Shown here piece after piece: positions 51,301 to 64,000 of a stretch of 64,000 bases of DNA (position 1 is the first letter of the stretch; the number at the start of each line of letters is the position of its first letter). The stretch is taken from NCBI GenBank assembly GCA_024305405.1, contig JAKNDB010000109.1, positions 1,054,001 to 1,118,000 on the forward strand, written 5' to 3'. Below the pieces are notes generated by a model, which saw only the letters and a list, made by a program, of their open reading frames with translations, was not told the origin of the DNA and did no database searches. This DNA is from Dirofilaria immitis (Eukaryota > Nematoda > Chromadorea > Rhabditida > Onchocercidae). The position numbers were made by a program, and so were the translations under genes.

Positions 51301-52880
51301 TCCCTCTCTCTCTCCCTCTCTCTCTCTCTCTCTTTCTCTCTTTCTCTTTCCCATTCTTTCGTTTGTCAGATAATATCATCATCTGTAATATGTTTAATCT
51401 TTGACTTTCAAATGATTACTTTCAAATGAATAGACATTTTTAAACTTTATTCCTTTTTTTTTTTCGTCGTTTTCAAAATATTATTATTCAATACCATTTA
51501 TTAGTATTATTATTTATTATTTCTTTTAAATTTTATTTTAATAATTTTTAAAATAATTTCAAAAAAATTGTATAAGTATATATATAATAAATAATTTTAA
51601 TTTTAAAAATTTAAATAAAACGATGTATAAAATGGAAGACATTTATCATACGTATACATCGAAACGTACGTCAAACGTCATTGACTGATCACTTACTGAA
51701 TCATTATGATGAATTTATCTGATCTAATTTGTTGATAATTTTTGCACTTGTCACATTGATTGAGTGATGCTGTTTAAAAATTTTAAACTTTTAATAACAT
51801 ATCTTTATAACTTTGATATATTACATTGCCTAAAAATAAAATAAAATTTTGAAAAAAAAAAAAGAGGAAAAACTCACTTTCATTAAAATATTAATAATAA
51901 ACGAATCATAAAATAAAATTAAAAATTTACAATTTATAAAATAATCGATGAAATATTTTACAAATATATTTTACCTTTTTAACAATTTGAAAAGTTCGCT
52001 TATTTGCAATTTGATAAAAAAATTCTTTAAATAGATGAAAAGAAAAGGAGCAAAAAAAAAAAAACCTTACTCTCGATGACATTTTAGTGACAGTTTTTTT
52101 TTCTCATTTTGAGAAGACGACAAAATTATAAAGTGAATATTTTAATAATCTGAGATTTTCATTTTCACAGTTTGCAAGTGACAATTGATGCAAGTAGTTG
52201 TGGGAAAAAAATCATTAAAAATATTGATATTTCTAATTGATTAAAGCATATGAATTAAATGAAAAATATTTTTAACCGATCTATCTAATTTATTTGTTTA
52301 TTATTTTAAAATAATTTTAAAAAAAAAAAAAAAAGGAAATGTCATTTTATCATTATTATGCTAAAAAACATTTCAAAATATATTTTGTTGTTTGATAAAT
52401 TTCTAGCTTATTTTTTTATCACTAAATTAATAAAAAGGAAAAAAAGAAAGGAACGAAAGTTTTCAATAATTAAATGATAATTTGCATAAAATGATGATAA
52501 AAGATTATTGCATAAAATAATAATTCAATTTATCATATCAAATTTTGAAATATCTTTTAGCTATTAAAAAATAATTCGATTTATAATTCTTTTTTTTATT
52601 TAGTATTTGCATAACTTTAATTTATTTTTTTTTATTTGCAATTTATTTCTTTTTGAATGAAAATTTTTAAATAATTTTTTGCTTTTTTTTGTGCTTTGTA
52701 CTTTTATCGTTTGTTTAGGAATTATTAAATAGTAATTAATATTAATTATAGTACTTTCAATTTTTCAAATGAATTATTTAATTTCATTCTTGCAGATAAC
52801 CAAGCAGTAAGTTATATTAGATGTGTTATTCTAAATATTAAATATTGTTTCGATTAATCGAATGGATAGAACGGAATGAT
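48307..52880. other. Spacer between divergent GPCR and coiled-coil genes
   Basis: About 4.6 kb, very AT-rich, with a pyrimidine tract near 51290-51352 and many homopolymer runs. The flanking genes are transcribed away from each other, so both promoters must lie here. No promoter motif is clear. A TTCTTGCAG acceptor at 52795 and a GTAAGT donor at 52807 frame an 11-base possible leader exon of the plus-strand gene. Confidence 0.5.
51290..51352. repeat. (CT)n pyrimidine tract
   Basis: About 60 bases of CT repeats with CCCT interruptions, in the spacer between the divergent GPCR and coiled-coil genes. Such tracts can act in promoters, but nothing here shows that. Confidence 0.8.
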
Positions 52881-55800
52881 ATGAAAGAAAAGAGAAGATT
52901 AGATGAGATAAGAAAATTAAAAGATAATGAGAATGAAGAAGAAATTTCAGATCAGACGAATGGATCGTGCAAGGAGAAAGGAAGAAAGGAAGGAACGAAG
53001 GATGATGATGATAAGGAAGACGATGATGAAATATTGATAGATCAAATTTCAGCCTATTTCATTTACAGGTCATTTCGATTTCAGATCAATATGAAGAAAG
53101 CATATCAATGAAATGAAATGTGCTTTAAAACTTATTCCTTTCGCGTTTGCTTTGGAATAATTGTTGTGAAAGGAAAGACAGATGGATGGATAGATGGACA
53201 GGTTGATAGCAGAGTGAAAATTTAATCAACTAACTATCCATCCAACTGCTAACAATCAGTTTTGTTTATCACCTATTTCTATTCATTCAAGAAATAGATG
53301 TGACTGATTGTGCATACTATTCAAAATCCGATTAATAATGCAGGTTGATGATAATCCAACTGATGATGTGATACGAAATATTATCACCAGGTTTTTTTTT
53401 TCCTCTTTTTCCTTCCTTTTTTTTTATCACTATATTTAATTTCATCAATTTTCAACTATAAAGAATAATATAATCATATAAGGATTAACAAATAAAAATG
53501 ATATTTTAAGATGTAAATAGAAAGGATAGAATTTGTTTAAAATTTTCAATTCCTTTTTTTTCCTTTCAATCCTGAAATATTGAAGTAGCAATTTATAATT
53601 GTTATAAACATAAATTATTTCCCATTTCTTCCATCTTTTTTTTCTTAGTTCTTTTCTTTTAATAAATTTCAAAACATCCATATGAAAAGTTTGGAAATTT
53701 AAAAGGATGAAATAACAATTAATATTTGACTTGAAGACAATTTAAAAGATTACAAAAATAAAATTTTAATTTTTGATTTTGAAAATATAATTTGAAAAGA
53801 TTTCATAAAATATGATTATTTGGTAGTAATTAATTATTTCGATAATAGATTATAAGATAATGCTAGAGATAGTTTCCTTTCTTTCATATACATCAACAAA
53901 CAAATTTACTTATTTTAAACAAATTTTCTATGTTTATTCGATTAATATAATAAATATTAATTGTTAGTTCGATTGTTAAAAGAAATAAATTTGAATGTGT
54001 ATATTATAATTACAATCACTGATTGAATTTGATAATAGCAATGATAATAATGATAATGATTGTAATAATGATAACATTGGAGAAAGCTAATAGAAGAAAT
54101 TACATTACTGGCTTTTAAATTAAGAATTTTACGATTAATAAATAAATATAAGTTTTCGATTCGTTTACTAGAAAAATAAATTAGAATGAATATATTCTAT
54201 TTATCACGATTATGGATTAGATTTGATAATGGCAATTATAATCATGATATTGATAATAATAATAACGATAGTGATAAAAATAAATTCCATCAATATCTCT
54301 TCAATATTTTCTTTTTCCCAATTCTACTTTCACGATCTTTGATTAGCAATAAGAATTCGGATATTAAAATACTTCGATATATATTTGATAGATTAAGTAA
54401 ATAAAAATTTCATAAAGCGGTTATTTCTCAAGACTATCAATTACATATAATTTAAATATTATTCTTTTTCTAGCATGAAAAAAATGAATATTAATTTGAA
54501 AAGTGAAAACAATTAATGATTTTAAAGAGAGGGAGAGAGAGAAAAGAGAGAGGAAATATAAGCAAAATAACCCACGTTTGGGAATTCAATTTTGTCCAAC
54601 AAAATTGTCGGGAAAACAAATTTGCCTATTATATTTAAATGATATTAGGAGCAAATAGATCATGACTATCAGTTTAAAAAAATGCTTATTTCTATTTTCA
54701 TGTTTAAATAAATAATTTGAAAAAAAAATTATTATATGGTCAAGAATTAATAGTTAAATTGAATTTAATAAATATTTCTCGAGCACCAAATTCGATAAAT
54801 ACAAAACGCTATGCTCGATAATTTCTCATCGTTACTCATTTCTCGAGAAAGAAAAAAGAAAGAAAGGTATTGCTTTACAAAAATAATACGAAATTAAATT
54901 AATTATTAAATTACAGATATGAATGTGAAGAGGATGAATTTTTAAGAGAGCTGGAAGAGATGCAAGGGCAAGTTTCCGACGTAACATCATTATGTGATGA
55001 AGCTTCAGTACTTGGTATCCATGATAATTTTTTTTTTTTTTTTGTTAAATAAATAGATTTCAGATTAATCATTTTAAATTAATTTCCCTCTTCTATTTAG
55101 TTGAGAAAGTAAGTTCTTGTAAATGAATAAATGACTTAGAAATTTTAATTCGATTTAATTTATTTCAAATTTTTTTCTCCTATTCACACTATTCTAATAA
55201 ATTTTAGGTTTAGTTTACCAGGCATATAGGAAAAACTAAATATTACTACCATTTTTAAACAATGAAAAATCAGATAAATAGTTAAGTTGTTCAAGTTGAA
55301 TTATTTTTTTAGCCTATTCTTTGTCAAATATTTATTATACAATGGGATTAATATTAGCTTAGGTAGCTCTAAAAGTCATAATTTTTAAACGGAATTATTT
55401 TAAATTACCTCTCACTTCTTTATAATTTCAAAAAAAAATAAAAAAATTGAATGAAATAAAAGAATTCGATGAAAAAGTTCAATAGGTCAAAAGATTCATT
55501 AGCAAATTATGTATATTTATTATTATAACTTTTAAAGAAATGGGAAGCTATCTAAAAAATAATATTAATGGGAAATAAAAATTTGCATTAAGCTATAATC
55601 TAAAAATTTTCTTATCAAAGTTTTCTGTATAAAAATTACTAAAAGTTGTGTTTGACAAATTTTTAAATTATTTTTTAGAATTATTGAACTTTAAATCAGA
55701 AACTATTTCTAAGATTTTTGTAAAAATTATTTAAAAGAATCACAAAATATTTAAAAATTGTTTAAAATTTTTTATGAAAAAATAGTAGAAAGATAAAAAA

Positions 55801-58800
55801 AAAGTTTTCGGCAAGTTTATCTGTTTAAACAAAAAAAAAAAAAAAAGGAAAAAGGAAAAAAAAACAGGAAAAGAAAGTTAAAACAATTGATAGCAAAATA
55901 TTCTATTTCTTTTTCTTTTTTTTTTTGCAATGAAAAGAAATCATTGATTTGAAATTAAAAATAGGAATGATGCTAAATGAAATGAGGGAATAGTAAGTAA
56001 TTTAGTAGTGTTGTTGAATTTATGGGATTTTATTATTAGCAAAATATTGCGGAAATATTTCCATTAATAGGTGAACATTCATTCATCTCAATATCAATGT
56101 AAATGGCAATCTAAAACAGTTATTAAGATGATGTTTTAGTTAAATTGGAATTTTTTTTTAATGGAATATAAAAAACAAATTAAATATATTGTAGTTTTTA
56201 AAAATAGTCAATTTGTCAGAAAATAGGAAATGATAATTATCAAAATATCATTTAGATGTATGGATAACATTAACAAATCTAATTTTAAGCTTTTTATTGA
56301 AAGAATTATTTTCATAATTAAATTCAAATTATTTATTGTTCAACAATAAAATGTAATTTTTTTAAAAAAAAATGAGAAAAGAGGAAAAGTTTTAGAATTA
56401 TCATTTATTTCAACAAATTGAACATTTTTTAAAAACTGCGTAATATATAAAATTTAAATAATTTCAAAGTAGAAAATAACAAAATGATAAGATTGCATTT
56501 ATCAGTATTATTGTTGCATATTACAAATAATTACAACTTTTATTAGATAAAATTTTACTAAAAATAATTTATACAATTAAACAGATAAAAATTACAGTAT
56601 CGTGTAAATTGCGAATAATCCAGCCTTTTATTTCTAATGAAATAAAATCTTACCGAAATTAATTTATACACATAAACAAATAAAGATTACGGTAATAATT
56701 TAGAAGATTTCAAAAATTTCTCTTTTTTTTACCCTTTCCATTTCTTTTCTTTTTTTGGATAATTTTTCTTTTTTTTTGAATTATTTAAATTAGACAAAAG
56801 TAATGAAAAATTTTTGAATTATTTTAAATAAAATTTTTAGCTATGAGAAATTTTGTCAATGATCGATTAAATTCAAATAATTTTTTTTCTCTTTCATTAT
56901 TTTATAGACATAGAATTAATAAAATTACGATTAAATATTTTAAAATTTCAATATTGTATATTCATTATATGATCAAAGAATTTTTTTTTTACTGTAAACA
57001 ATTTTTTTAAATGTTCAAGGAGCGTTGTGTAGTTTGGTTGGTGAAATTAGCAAACTTCGTCGAGAGAATAAAGCACTACGTTATCGGCTTAGCGTAGCAG
57101 TTGAACCAAAACGTAGTGTTGTTCATCGTGTTAGTGCTATTCTCGAAGGTCGAAGTAATATTATACCAAAAATTATGGGTCGACGAAATTTGCATCAATG
57201 TGAGATGAGAAATGGAGCACGTGAACGCTTATCAACACCACCACACAAGGTAAGCAGCTTATTTAATATTAATTTTTTTATTTAAATTTAAAATTAATCT
57301 CTTTTAATTTATATTTTTGTTCTATGATGTGTAAATAATAATGCTAATTTCATCTAAAGCTATTAGTTGAAATATTAAATTTATATTGAATTTAAAATTG
57401 CATTATTTTTTTCTATTATATTTTACACCTTTTCTTTCTAATCGTAATTTAATTATAAATGAATTTTGATAATTTAATTATAATAATTTAAATTAAATTC
57501 AATAATTAATATTATATTTAACAATTATTTGCAATAAAAATTTCCTTTCATAAAATAATAGCACGAAATGATTAAAGCGTTTCGGTAATTAAGTTTAAAT
57601 CGTTGATTGATTACAGTACAACTGAAAACAGGAAGAAGCTCGTTTCGAAACAGAACAGAAATTACAACCATCGAACATTTTGATCTTTTTATCCATCCTT
57701 TTCTCCTACATCTAGATTATATCTATTTGCTAAATTCAATCCTAGAATGATTTTTGACTTTAAAACTAATTGAAGCAATCAGTATATACCAACTCATTGT
57801 TAATTAATTTTGGAAGCAAACAACAAAGTGGTTTACAATTTCCGCCCGAATTTCATTTTTAGTACATTATCATATACTTTGCTCTTTGTTTTTAAATAGT
57901 ACTTGTTCATTTTTTTTCTTTTTCCTTTTTCTTTTAAACTATAAAAACTTTTCGTTGTGATTATTTTAACAATATGTGAATTAAGCATTCGGATTATTAG
58001 ATTGTAATAAACCTGGAAATGATCGATTGTTTTGCTTAGAAAATAACTTGAATCTTTTTGTTAGGAAAGCCTAACAACAAGTTCCTATTCAACCGATATA
58101 TCGTCGGATGTATCAGATCCACTTCGTCCAAAGCGTCAGATTCCTGCGCCATCAATAGTTTTACCGGAAATGTCTGATTCCGATGCAGAACATTCCATTT
58201 TTACAGAGGTTAGCAATTGGTATAGTTTAATTGATAATAAGAATGAAAATGATAGAAAAGATAGAAGTGATAAGCTATTGATAGGATATGCATTTTATCA
58301 TTTTGCTCTGCGAATTGAATTATTTTACCTTGGAATATTCTGAAATAGAAAAGATTAATGCATATAAATTACATTTCAATCATATCATGATATTTGACAA
58401 AGTTGAAAAATCAAGATCGGGAAAAAGTGTAAACTTAAAAGAAAAATAATTTGCAATATTTCTTAAACTCAGGCATTGTTTATTTAGGTTGCATTGCCAA
58501 ATTATGGAAACGAGAATAATGAGGTACGTGGAAGTCGTGCCATGGTAAGACGTTCCAAAGTATCATCAGTTTCAGAACGAACAAGTCCTTCATCAGCATC
58601 ATCTCGTGATCATTCCGAAAATTTAGGTAAGAGTTTATAAATTTTAAATTAATTAGAATTTCATCTTAAATCTTATCAATTATTCTGTAGCCTAATTTTG
58701 AAAAAATAATTGGTCTAAAATTTATTCGAGCAGAGAAGAAAAAAGCTAATATTCCTGTAAATTAATGATAATTGATAATAAAAATTTCTTTAATTCAAAA

Positions 58801-59616
58801 ATTTAATATTACTGTAAAATCAATAACATAATGCAGTGATAAGGTTTTTTTTTCACTCATGATCCTTATTTTTAACTTTAATTTTAAATTTGTCACTGAA
58901 AAAAAAATATGTTGATATGTTGATTTATTTATCAAAAATTTTTTTAGCATCAAGTCGATCAAGTTTCTTGGAAATAATTGGTTTAAAAAAGAAGAAAGAA
59001 AAATCGATCGAATCAAAAAAGAAACAATAACATGTAAAGTTGTAGTAAAGAAACGAAAGCGTAAAATTAGCGAAAGCAGTTCAATTCATTCCAATGAAAA
59101 TAATACACGAAGTGGTAATTATCCAGGAACATTTGCGATAATCTTAATGAAAAGATGAAACAGGCAGGATCAATCCTTCCTTATCGTACGTTTTCATCTG
59201 AAAGCCAAAATTGATGATAATATATTCTTTAATTTTTATCTTTTTTTTCAACAAAAAAAAGATAAAATTTTATTAAGATAAATGGAGCATTTCATCGATG
59301 ATAAATAAGAGTGGTATTACAACTGATAAGAATACATATGATGAATCGAATGGTAATAATAAACATTCATTACTTCAAGCACCTAAACAATATTCTATTC
59401 AACGACAACAACAACAACAACAACAGGTGAATTTTGAATTTTACCATTAATTAATTTTTAAATTTATAAATCAAATATTTATCAAATACTTTTACTTTAA
59501 AAAGAAAATAATAAACAGAAATATTAAATTCAAGAATAAAATTATTTAGAAGGAACAAGACGATCAAAAATGTTCGCGTGATAAAAATTCAACAACAGTT
59601 ACTGAGGAAAGTGATA

Positions 59617-59653
<37 letters not shown>

Positions 59654-62600
59654 GGATGATGTTGATGATGATGATGATGATGATCATGGAGAACGATCTA
59701 GTAATGCTCCAAAAAATATCCTTTGCCCAAGTTTTAATGTTTCCAAGCCTATCGTACAACGAAATCGTTTTTCAAATCGTGGAACATCCGGTAGGCATTT
59801 TTATTGTTCTGTCTAAACTAATAGTTTAAAGAATAGCAAAAAGAAAAAAAGTTTCAAGTTTCTTAAAATTTTCTTGCAAGTTTTTTAAACTAAAAAAATT
59901 CAAATAAAAGATATCAAATTATTCTGAACAAAGATTATCATCCATTTTATCACTTTATCACTTTCAAATCACATTAATTTTAATTATTGAAATACTTCAA
60001 AATTTTTTATTAAGTAATTTATTATATTATCTTTTTACCAAATTGAAAATTTCAAAAAATAAAAAGAAAAAAATAAATAAATAAAATAAAATATGAAATA
60101 AAGTATTTGAATATTATCAGATAATCGTACAATACTTGATGAAAATGAAACAATGCGAAATGAACTGATAATGATCAAAAATAGAAATAATCGATTGATT
60201 GAACAGTTACGTGAGAAATCTATGGAACATTCCAAATTAACGACACAAATGAATACACTTCAAAAGCAGGTAAATGATTATTTTAAAATTAAAATTTGCC
60301 CTTCTTTAATTCTTTTATAACTTTTTTTTCTTTCGTTTTTCCTACAGATTGGAATACTACGAAATCGATGTCGTCTTAATGAAGCATTGGAAAAGTTATC
60401 AATCAATGATCGAATAATCACAAGAGCTATAGCTACAATTGATAGTGTTGAAGAAAAGTTGAAAATTTTCGATGATAAACTTCAGGCTGTAAAAACGGAA
60501 ATGATGAAGAATAGTCAAGCGGTCAGTTGAAGTTTCAATATATACTTTTTTGTTATTCCTATGTTATATATTGCATAATTTTATAGATTAAGGAACTGCC
60601 TGAAATTTCAGATTATTAATCAATCATTTCGAGAGCAAAATGCTTATCAGTCATGTCTAGAGCATATCGAAATGTTGCAACGAGATAATTTCTCTATGTT
60701 ACAACATAAAAGTTCAGGTTAGTATAGTTATTTATCATTTTTATCGTTTTTTTTTCTTTAGTTTTTAAATACATTATTGATATGAATAAATTGCAGATAT
60801 TGGCAATCATGATCAACGTATTCATCAATTACTTGAAATAATGCCTTCCTATGATGCTTTATATTCATTTACTATTAGCATAGTTCGAAAGGTTTATTGA
60901 ATTATTAATTAATTTTAGTTTCGAATTTATTGTTAAAATTAAAATACAAATTTAATAAATTCAAAAGTAAATAAAATTTTTGGATAATAATATGCTAACA
61001 TTATCAACAAGCATCTATGCCGTTGCCAGTATATATTATTTGAACTACTAAAATTTAACTAATTTAAACTATTTTTAGATGATCAAATTTTTTAGATTCG
61101 TTTTTGTTTCCTGATCTTGCATTTAAATGTTGCTTTAAAACTTTAAAAAAATTCAACTTTTTTATCACATAAAAAAATAAATTCATGCTATCAAGATTAT
61201 GTCGTTTTTCAGTTAGGCCAACTTCGTGCTTCTTATATCGAGAAAAATATTTATGCAAATCGATCAGATTTTGAAGTAATGCGTGCGCAATCATCCCTAC
61301 TTATAACTCATGCTCAGGTATTGAATAGAAATTTTGATAGTATAATATAAGTTGTGATACATGTATTAAAATATTTTAAATATAATTTAATATAAATTGA
61401 AACATTGTTTTCTTCATTTTTGAGACATATGGTTTATATCTGTGAATTCTAGATAGAACGATTAAAATTACAACTTTATGAAGCTACAAAACGTCGACCA
61501 ACGAGACCTTCTTCTTATCATGGCGAAGATTTGCTACAAAAAACAGTATATTAGTTTAACATAAATTTCAAAATCAATCCATAACAATCGTTACTTATAT
61601 CAACAAGAAATTTTTATAATAAATGAACTAATTTTTGTTTGATTTTAATTATCTTTCTAGATCAAGCCACAGATGAATTTTTCTGTTACCATTTAAATTA
61701 CATGGATCACGAATTCGAAAACATCGTCGTTCTGATTCCTGTATGATGGAATCGGAAGTTGAGAAAAATGAGCAAAGTATTGAAAATGAATTTCTGCGAT
61801 TATTTGATTATGCTCGATGCAAGTTTTCCATGATCGCAATATATTATCATATTTTTACGCAGAATTAGGACATATATTTAATAATAAAGAATAACTACAT
61901 ATATACAATTACATAGTAATAGTTATTACTCTTATCACTTCAAATTATCCATGCTTCATTTGTATGTTTAAATCGTATTTTCAAGGTTTATCACGAATAT
62001 CAGAATTTACGGGAATAAATAAAGCCCGTTTTGAACGAACTGGTATTTCGAATTCTAATCCGCATGCCAGAGACAATTTGCAAAATACTACTATTATACC
62101 GCAACAAGGTAAATACTACTATTATACCGCAACAAGGTAAACTTCTGATAAAAAAAAAAGCAATTATTTTAAGTCAAAGCTCTTAATAAACGACTACTAA
62201 TTTTTCAATCATTAAATTTTATCAAATATGAAAAAATTGTCCTTTAATTAAATTAACAAAAATTAAAGGTACTCCAACACGATACAGGGAACAATTACTG
62301 AAAAATTCTGTCAACAAAATCTATGTATCACAAAGAAATCGAAAAACACAGCCAGCCGGGCGACCAGTTAGGTACGTTTCAATAATTAAGAGATATGATG
62401 CAATAGCAATAAGCTTCAATTGCTCAAGCAGTATTAATTATCAGTTAAATTTCTTTTTGAGAGATATCAAAATTCGATTATTTAATTTAAGTTTGGTAGA
62501 AACCGAAGGTCGAATATTAACAACTGGAAATATTCCACATTTCGGTGATTGTACTGCTAAAAATTAGAAAATAACGTGGGAAAATCATCTCCTATATTGA

Positions 62601-64000
62601 GGTAAATATGTTATATTATACTTATATGCTTCTACTTTTTTTTTTATTTTATCACTGAATACTAAAAAATAGATCTTAAGATATATACAGAAAAGTTTTT
62701 CAAGTTTTTCAGATTGATCAATTATATTTGGATGAAATATTCAATAAAAAAAAAGAGAGAAAAAATTATTTAATTCCTTTTGATTTGAATAAGAAAAAAC
62801 TTCAATAAATTAAAAATTAATTCCAAAAATTTCTTTTACTAGTTGTTTTATTAAAGCTTGTCAGTTAATATTTCATCATTTAAAAAATTCAACGACTGAT
62901 ATGATATGATAAGAATGAAACTAAACGAAGGAAGCATATAAATTTCATTGTAAAATCATTGCTATGAAATTTACAACTAAAAAAATTTTTTAATTTATAG
63001 TTTACATTCGCTGGTAAATTATGATCATTCACGCTCAATTGTCTCGTCATTGCAAGATGTTCGAAATACTACGATTCGTAGCCCATGTTCAACGCCTATT
63101 ATGACACGACGGACAAATTTAAATGAACGACCGCGAACTGTCGATCATGAATCGCCGGATTCATTCGGTGATTTGTAATTTATTTTTCGGAAATAAAATT
63201 TTCCATAAAAATTAGTATCTTACCTCTTTCCAAGTCGCATTAGTTTTCTGATTTTTAAAATTATTAAAATATTTTAAATATTTGTCATATTTTAAATATT
63301 TTAAAATACTGTAGGAAATAAATTAGCTAAATATGATACTCCACTCTCTCACAGCAGTGGCTCATCTGATTATGCTGTTATCAATGCTAAACAACTTTAT
63401 ATGGAAAAGCGATCAACGATGTCGAAACGTTCATCCTCAATTAATCCATCAAGATTACCACATTTGGTAAGCTGTAATTAGTTCTTCGTTCTGTTATGAT
63501 ACGGCAGCAAAATTCCAACAACTCCCGTATTTGTTAATCATTCTAAATAGCAAATTCTTGAAATAAGTCTCGAACTTCCTACTATGGCAAATATTATCAG
63601 CAAATTTCGATGGCTTTATAAATTCTTGCTCAATTTTTAGTGTCTAAATTAGTTAAATGATAAGACTAGATTAATAATTTCGCGTTATTTTCCTACATTC
63701 TATTCAGTTTTATTAAGATGAATTTTTTAATATTTCCTTTTCCAACTTATCCGAAAAACATTGAATTTCATTTCTTAATGAAGCATTTTATACGTTTCAC
63801 TGATAGGGGAAAAATTTTTTTCAGCGCAAAAACATAAGTCATACCAGTTCACCTCCTTTGCTTGGCGATTTTGATGGTCGAAATGTTTGCCATTTGCGGC
63901 GTAATCCTGAAACTGTTGGAGTAATCCGAGAGAAAAATACCGGACCAGCAGTTTCGAAAATTTCGAGAAAAGCCGACTCCCAAAAATACCATCCATTTTA
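52881..64000 (+). CDS. Large charged coiled-coil protein, unassigned; 3' end outside window
   Basis: Exons: 52881-53068, 54917-55014, 57020-57249, 58065-58208, 58488-58626, 58948-59114, 59278-59426, 59550-59790, 60121-60269, 60348-60521, 60612-60717, 60797-60891, 61213-61317, 61453-61545, 61661-61822, 61986-62108, 62269-62371, 62492-62601, 63001-63167, 63315-63466 and 63825 to the edge, about 1,025 codons. All have GT/AG borders and matching phase after one base is restored in four A/T runs, except the 61822/61986 junction, which I could not reconcile. Seen: an acidic, lysine-rich start (MKEKRRLDEIRKLK), a short coiled coil (LVGEISKLRRENKALRYRL), a Ser-rich linker, poly-Gln and a run of 11 Asp, then a long helical part (NELIMIKNRNNRLIEQLREK to LLITHAQIERLKLQLYEA), and a basic Ser/Thr-rich tail. 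No catalytic domain, signal peptide or membrane segment is seen. A scaffold role is plausible. A distant likeness to MCC/USHBP1-type proteins is possible, but only a guess. Confidence 0.75.
53069..57019 (+). other. Introns 1 and 2 of the coiled-coil gene
   Basis: Two long introns (53069-54916 and 55015-57019) flank the small exon 54917-55014, which reads YECEEDEFLRELEEMQGQVS and on. They hold AT-rich sequence, a GA-rich tract near 54525-54556, scattered (GATAAT) phrases near 54030-54080 and poly-A/T runs. I see no separate gene in them. Confidence 0.55.
59611..59684 (+). repeat. (GAT)n repeat coding poly-Asp
   Basis: An almost pure GAT run inside exon 59550-59790 of the coiled-coil gene, coding aspartate runs split by Glu-Asp-Asp-Val. 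The uniform codon suggests repeat slippage, so its length is likely variable between isolates. The neighbouring exon ends in a CAA run coding Gln (59402-59426). Confidence 0.88.
62083..62141 (+). repeat. Perfect 28-bp tandem duplication across a splice donor
   Basis: The block beginning ATACTACTATTATACCGCAA and ending in AGGTAA occurs twice in a row (62085-62112 and 62113-62140) with no difference. It spans the 3' end of exon 61986-62108 and its GTAAAT donor, so two candidate donors (62109 and 62137) now stand 28 bases apart. Only the first keeps the phase of the next exon. Confidence 0.9.

Noticed and set aside
59578..59829. Methionine-rich frame over the GAT repeat
   Set aside because: It is the wrong frame of the poly-Asp exon of the coiled-coil gene.

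Overview
The window reads as nuclear DNA of a nematode, most likely a spirurid/filarial one. It is strongly AT-rich with many homopolymer and simple repeats. Genes are split into short exons with GT...AG introns ending in the nematode-style TTTTCAG acceptor, and the best-conserved gene is a WNK kinase. The species cannot be fixed from the sequence alone. I see no bacterial-type operons, CRISPR arrays, rRNA or tRNA genes, viral genes or intact transposons.

Layout. (1) Minus strand, 23232 down to 1 and past the left edge: a WNK kinase gene (wnk-1 ortholog). I could chain 26 coding exons by splice sites and reading phase, about 1,520 codons with no stop inside the window. It has a short first exon, a 7.2 kb first intron, the kinase domain, two PF2-like domains, an RFxV motif, long Ser/Thr/Pro-rich linkers and the start of a C-terminal coiled coil. 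(2) 23.3-33.0 kb: intergenic, with hairpins and a G-quadruplex-type tract near the WNK 5' end. (3) Minus, 34840-33032: a small START-domain (lipid transfer) protein, five exons, about 233 aa. (4) 34.8-40.1 kb: intergenic, rich in short tandem repeats. (5) Minus, 48306-40084: a rhodopsin-family GPCR resembling FMRFamide-type neuropeptide receptors, eight exons, about 404 aa, with a 4.7 kb first intron. (6) 48.3-52.9 kb: AT-rich spacer, placed as a divergent promoter region. (7) Plus, 52881 to past the right edge: a long, charged, low-complexity and coiled-coil protein with 21 exons seen, which I cannot name firmly.

The most striking signal is technical but matters for anyone using this sequence. 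In all four genes the conserved frame is broken by single-base losses, each inside a short A/T homopolymer in an otherwise intact exon. Restoring one base each time recovers both the family motif and the splice phase. I count about a dozen such sites. This points to homopolymer undercalling in the assembly rather than four dying genes, so automated gene models here will be truncated. The genes show no obvious joint function. They are neighbours, not an operon: WNK acts in ion and volume control, START proteins move lipid, and the GPCR reads a peptide signal. I did not find a convincing new biological system. The best biological leads are a 28-bp duplication across a splice donor, hairpins in the WNK leader, and the G4 tract upstream of WNK.
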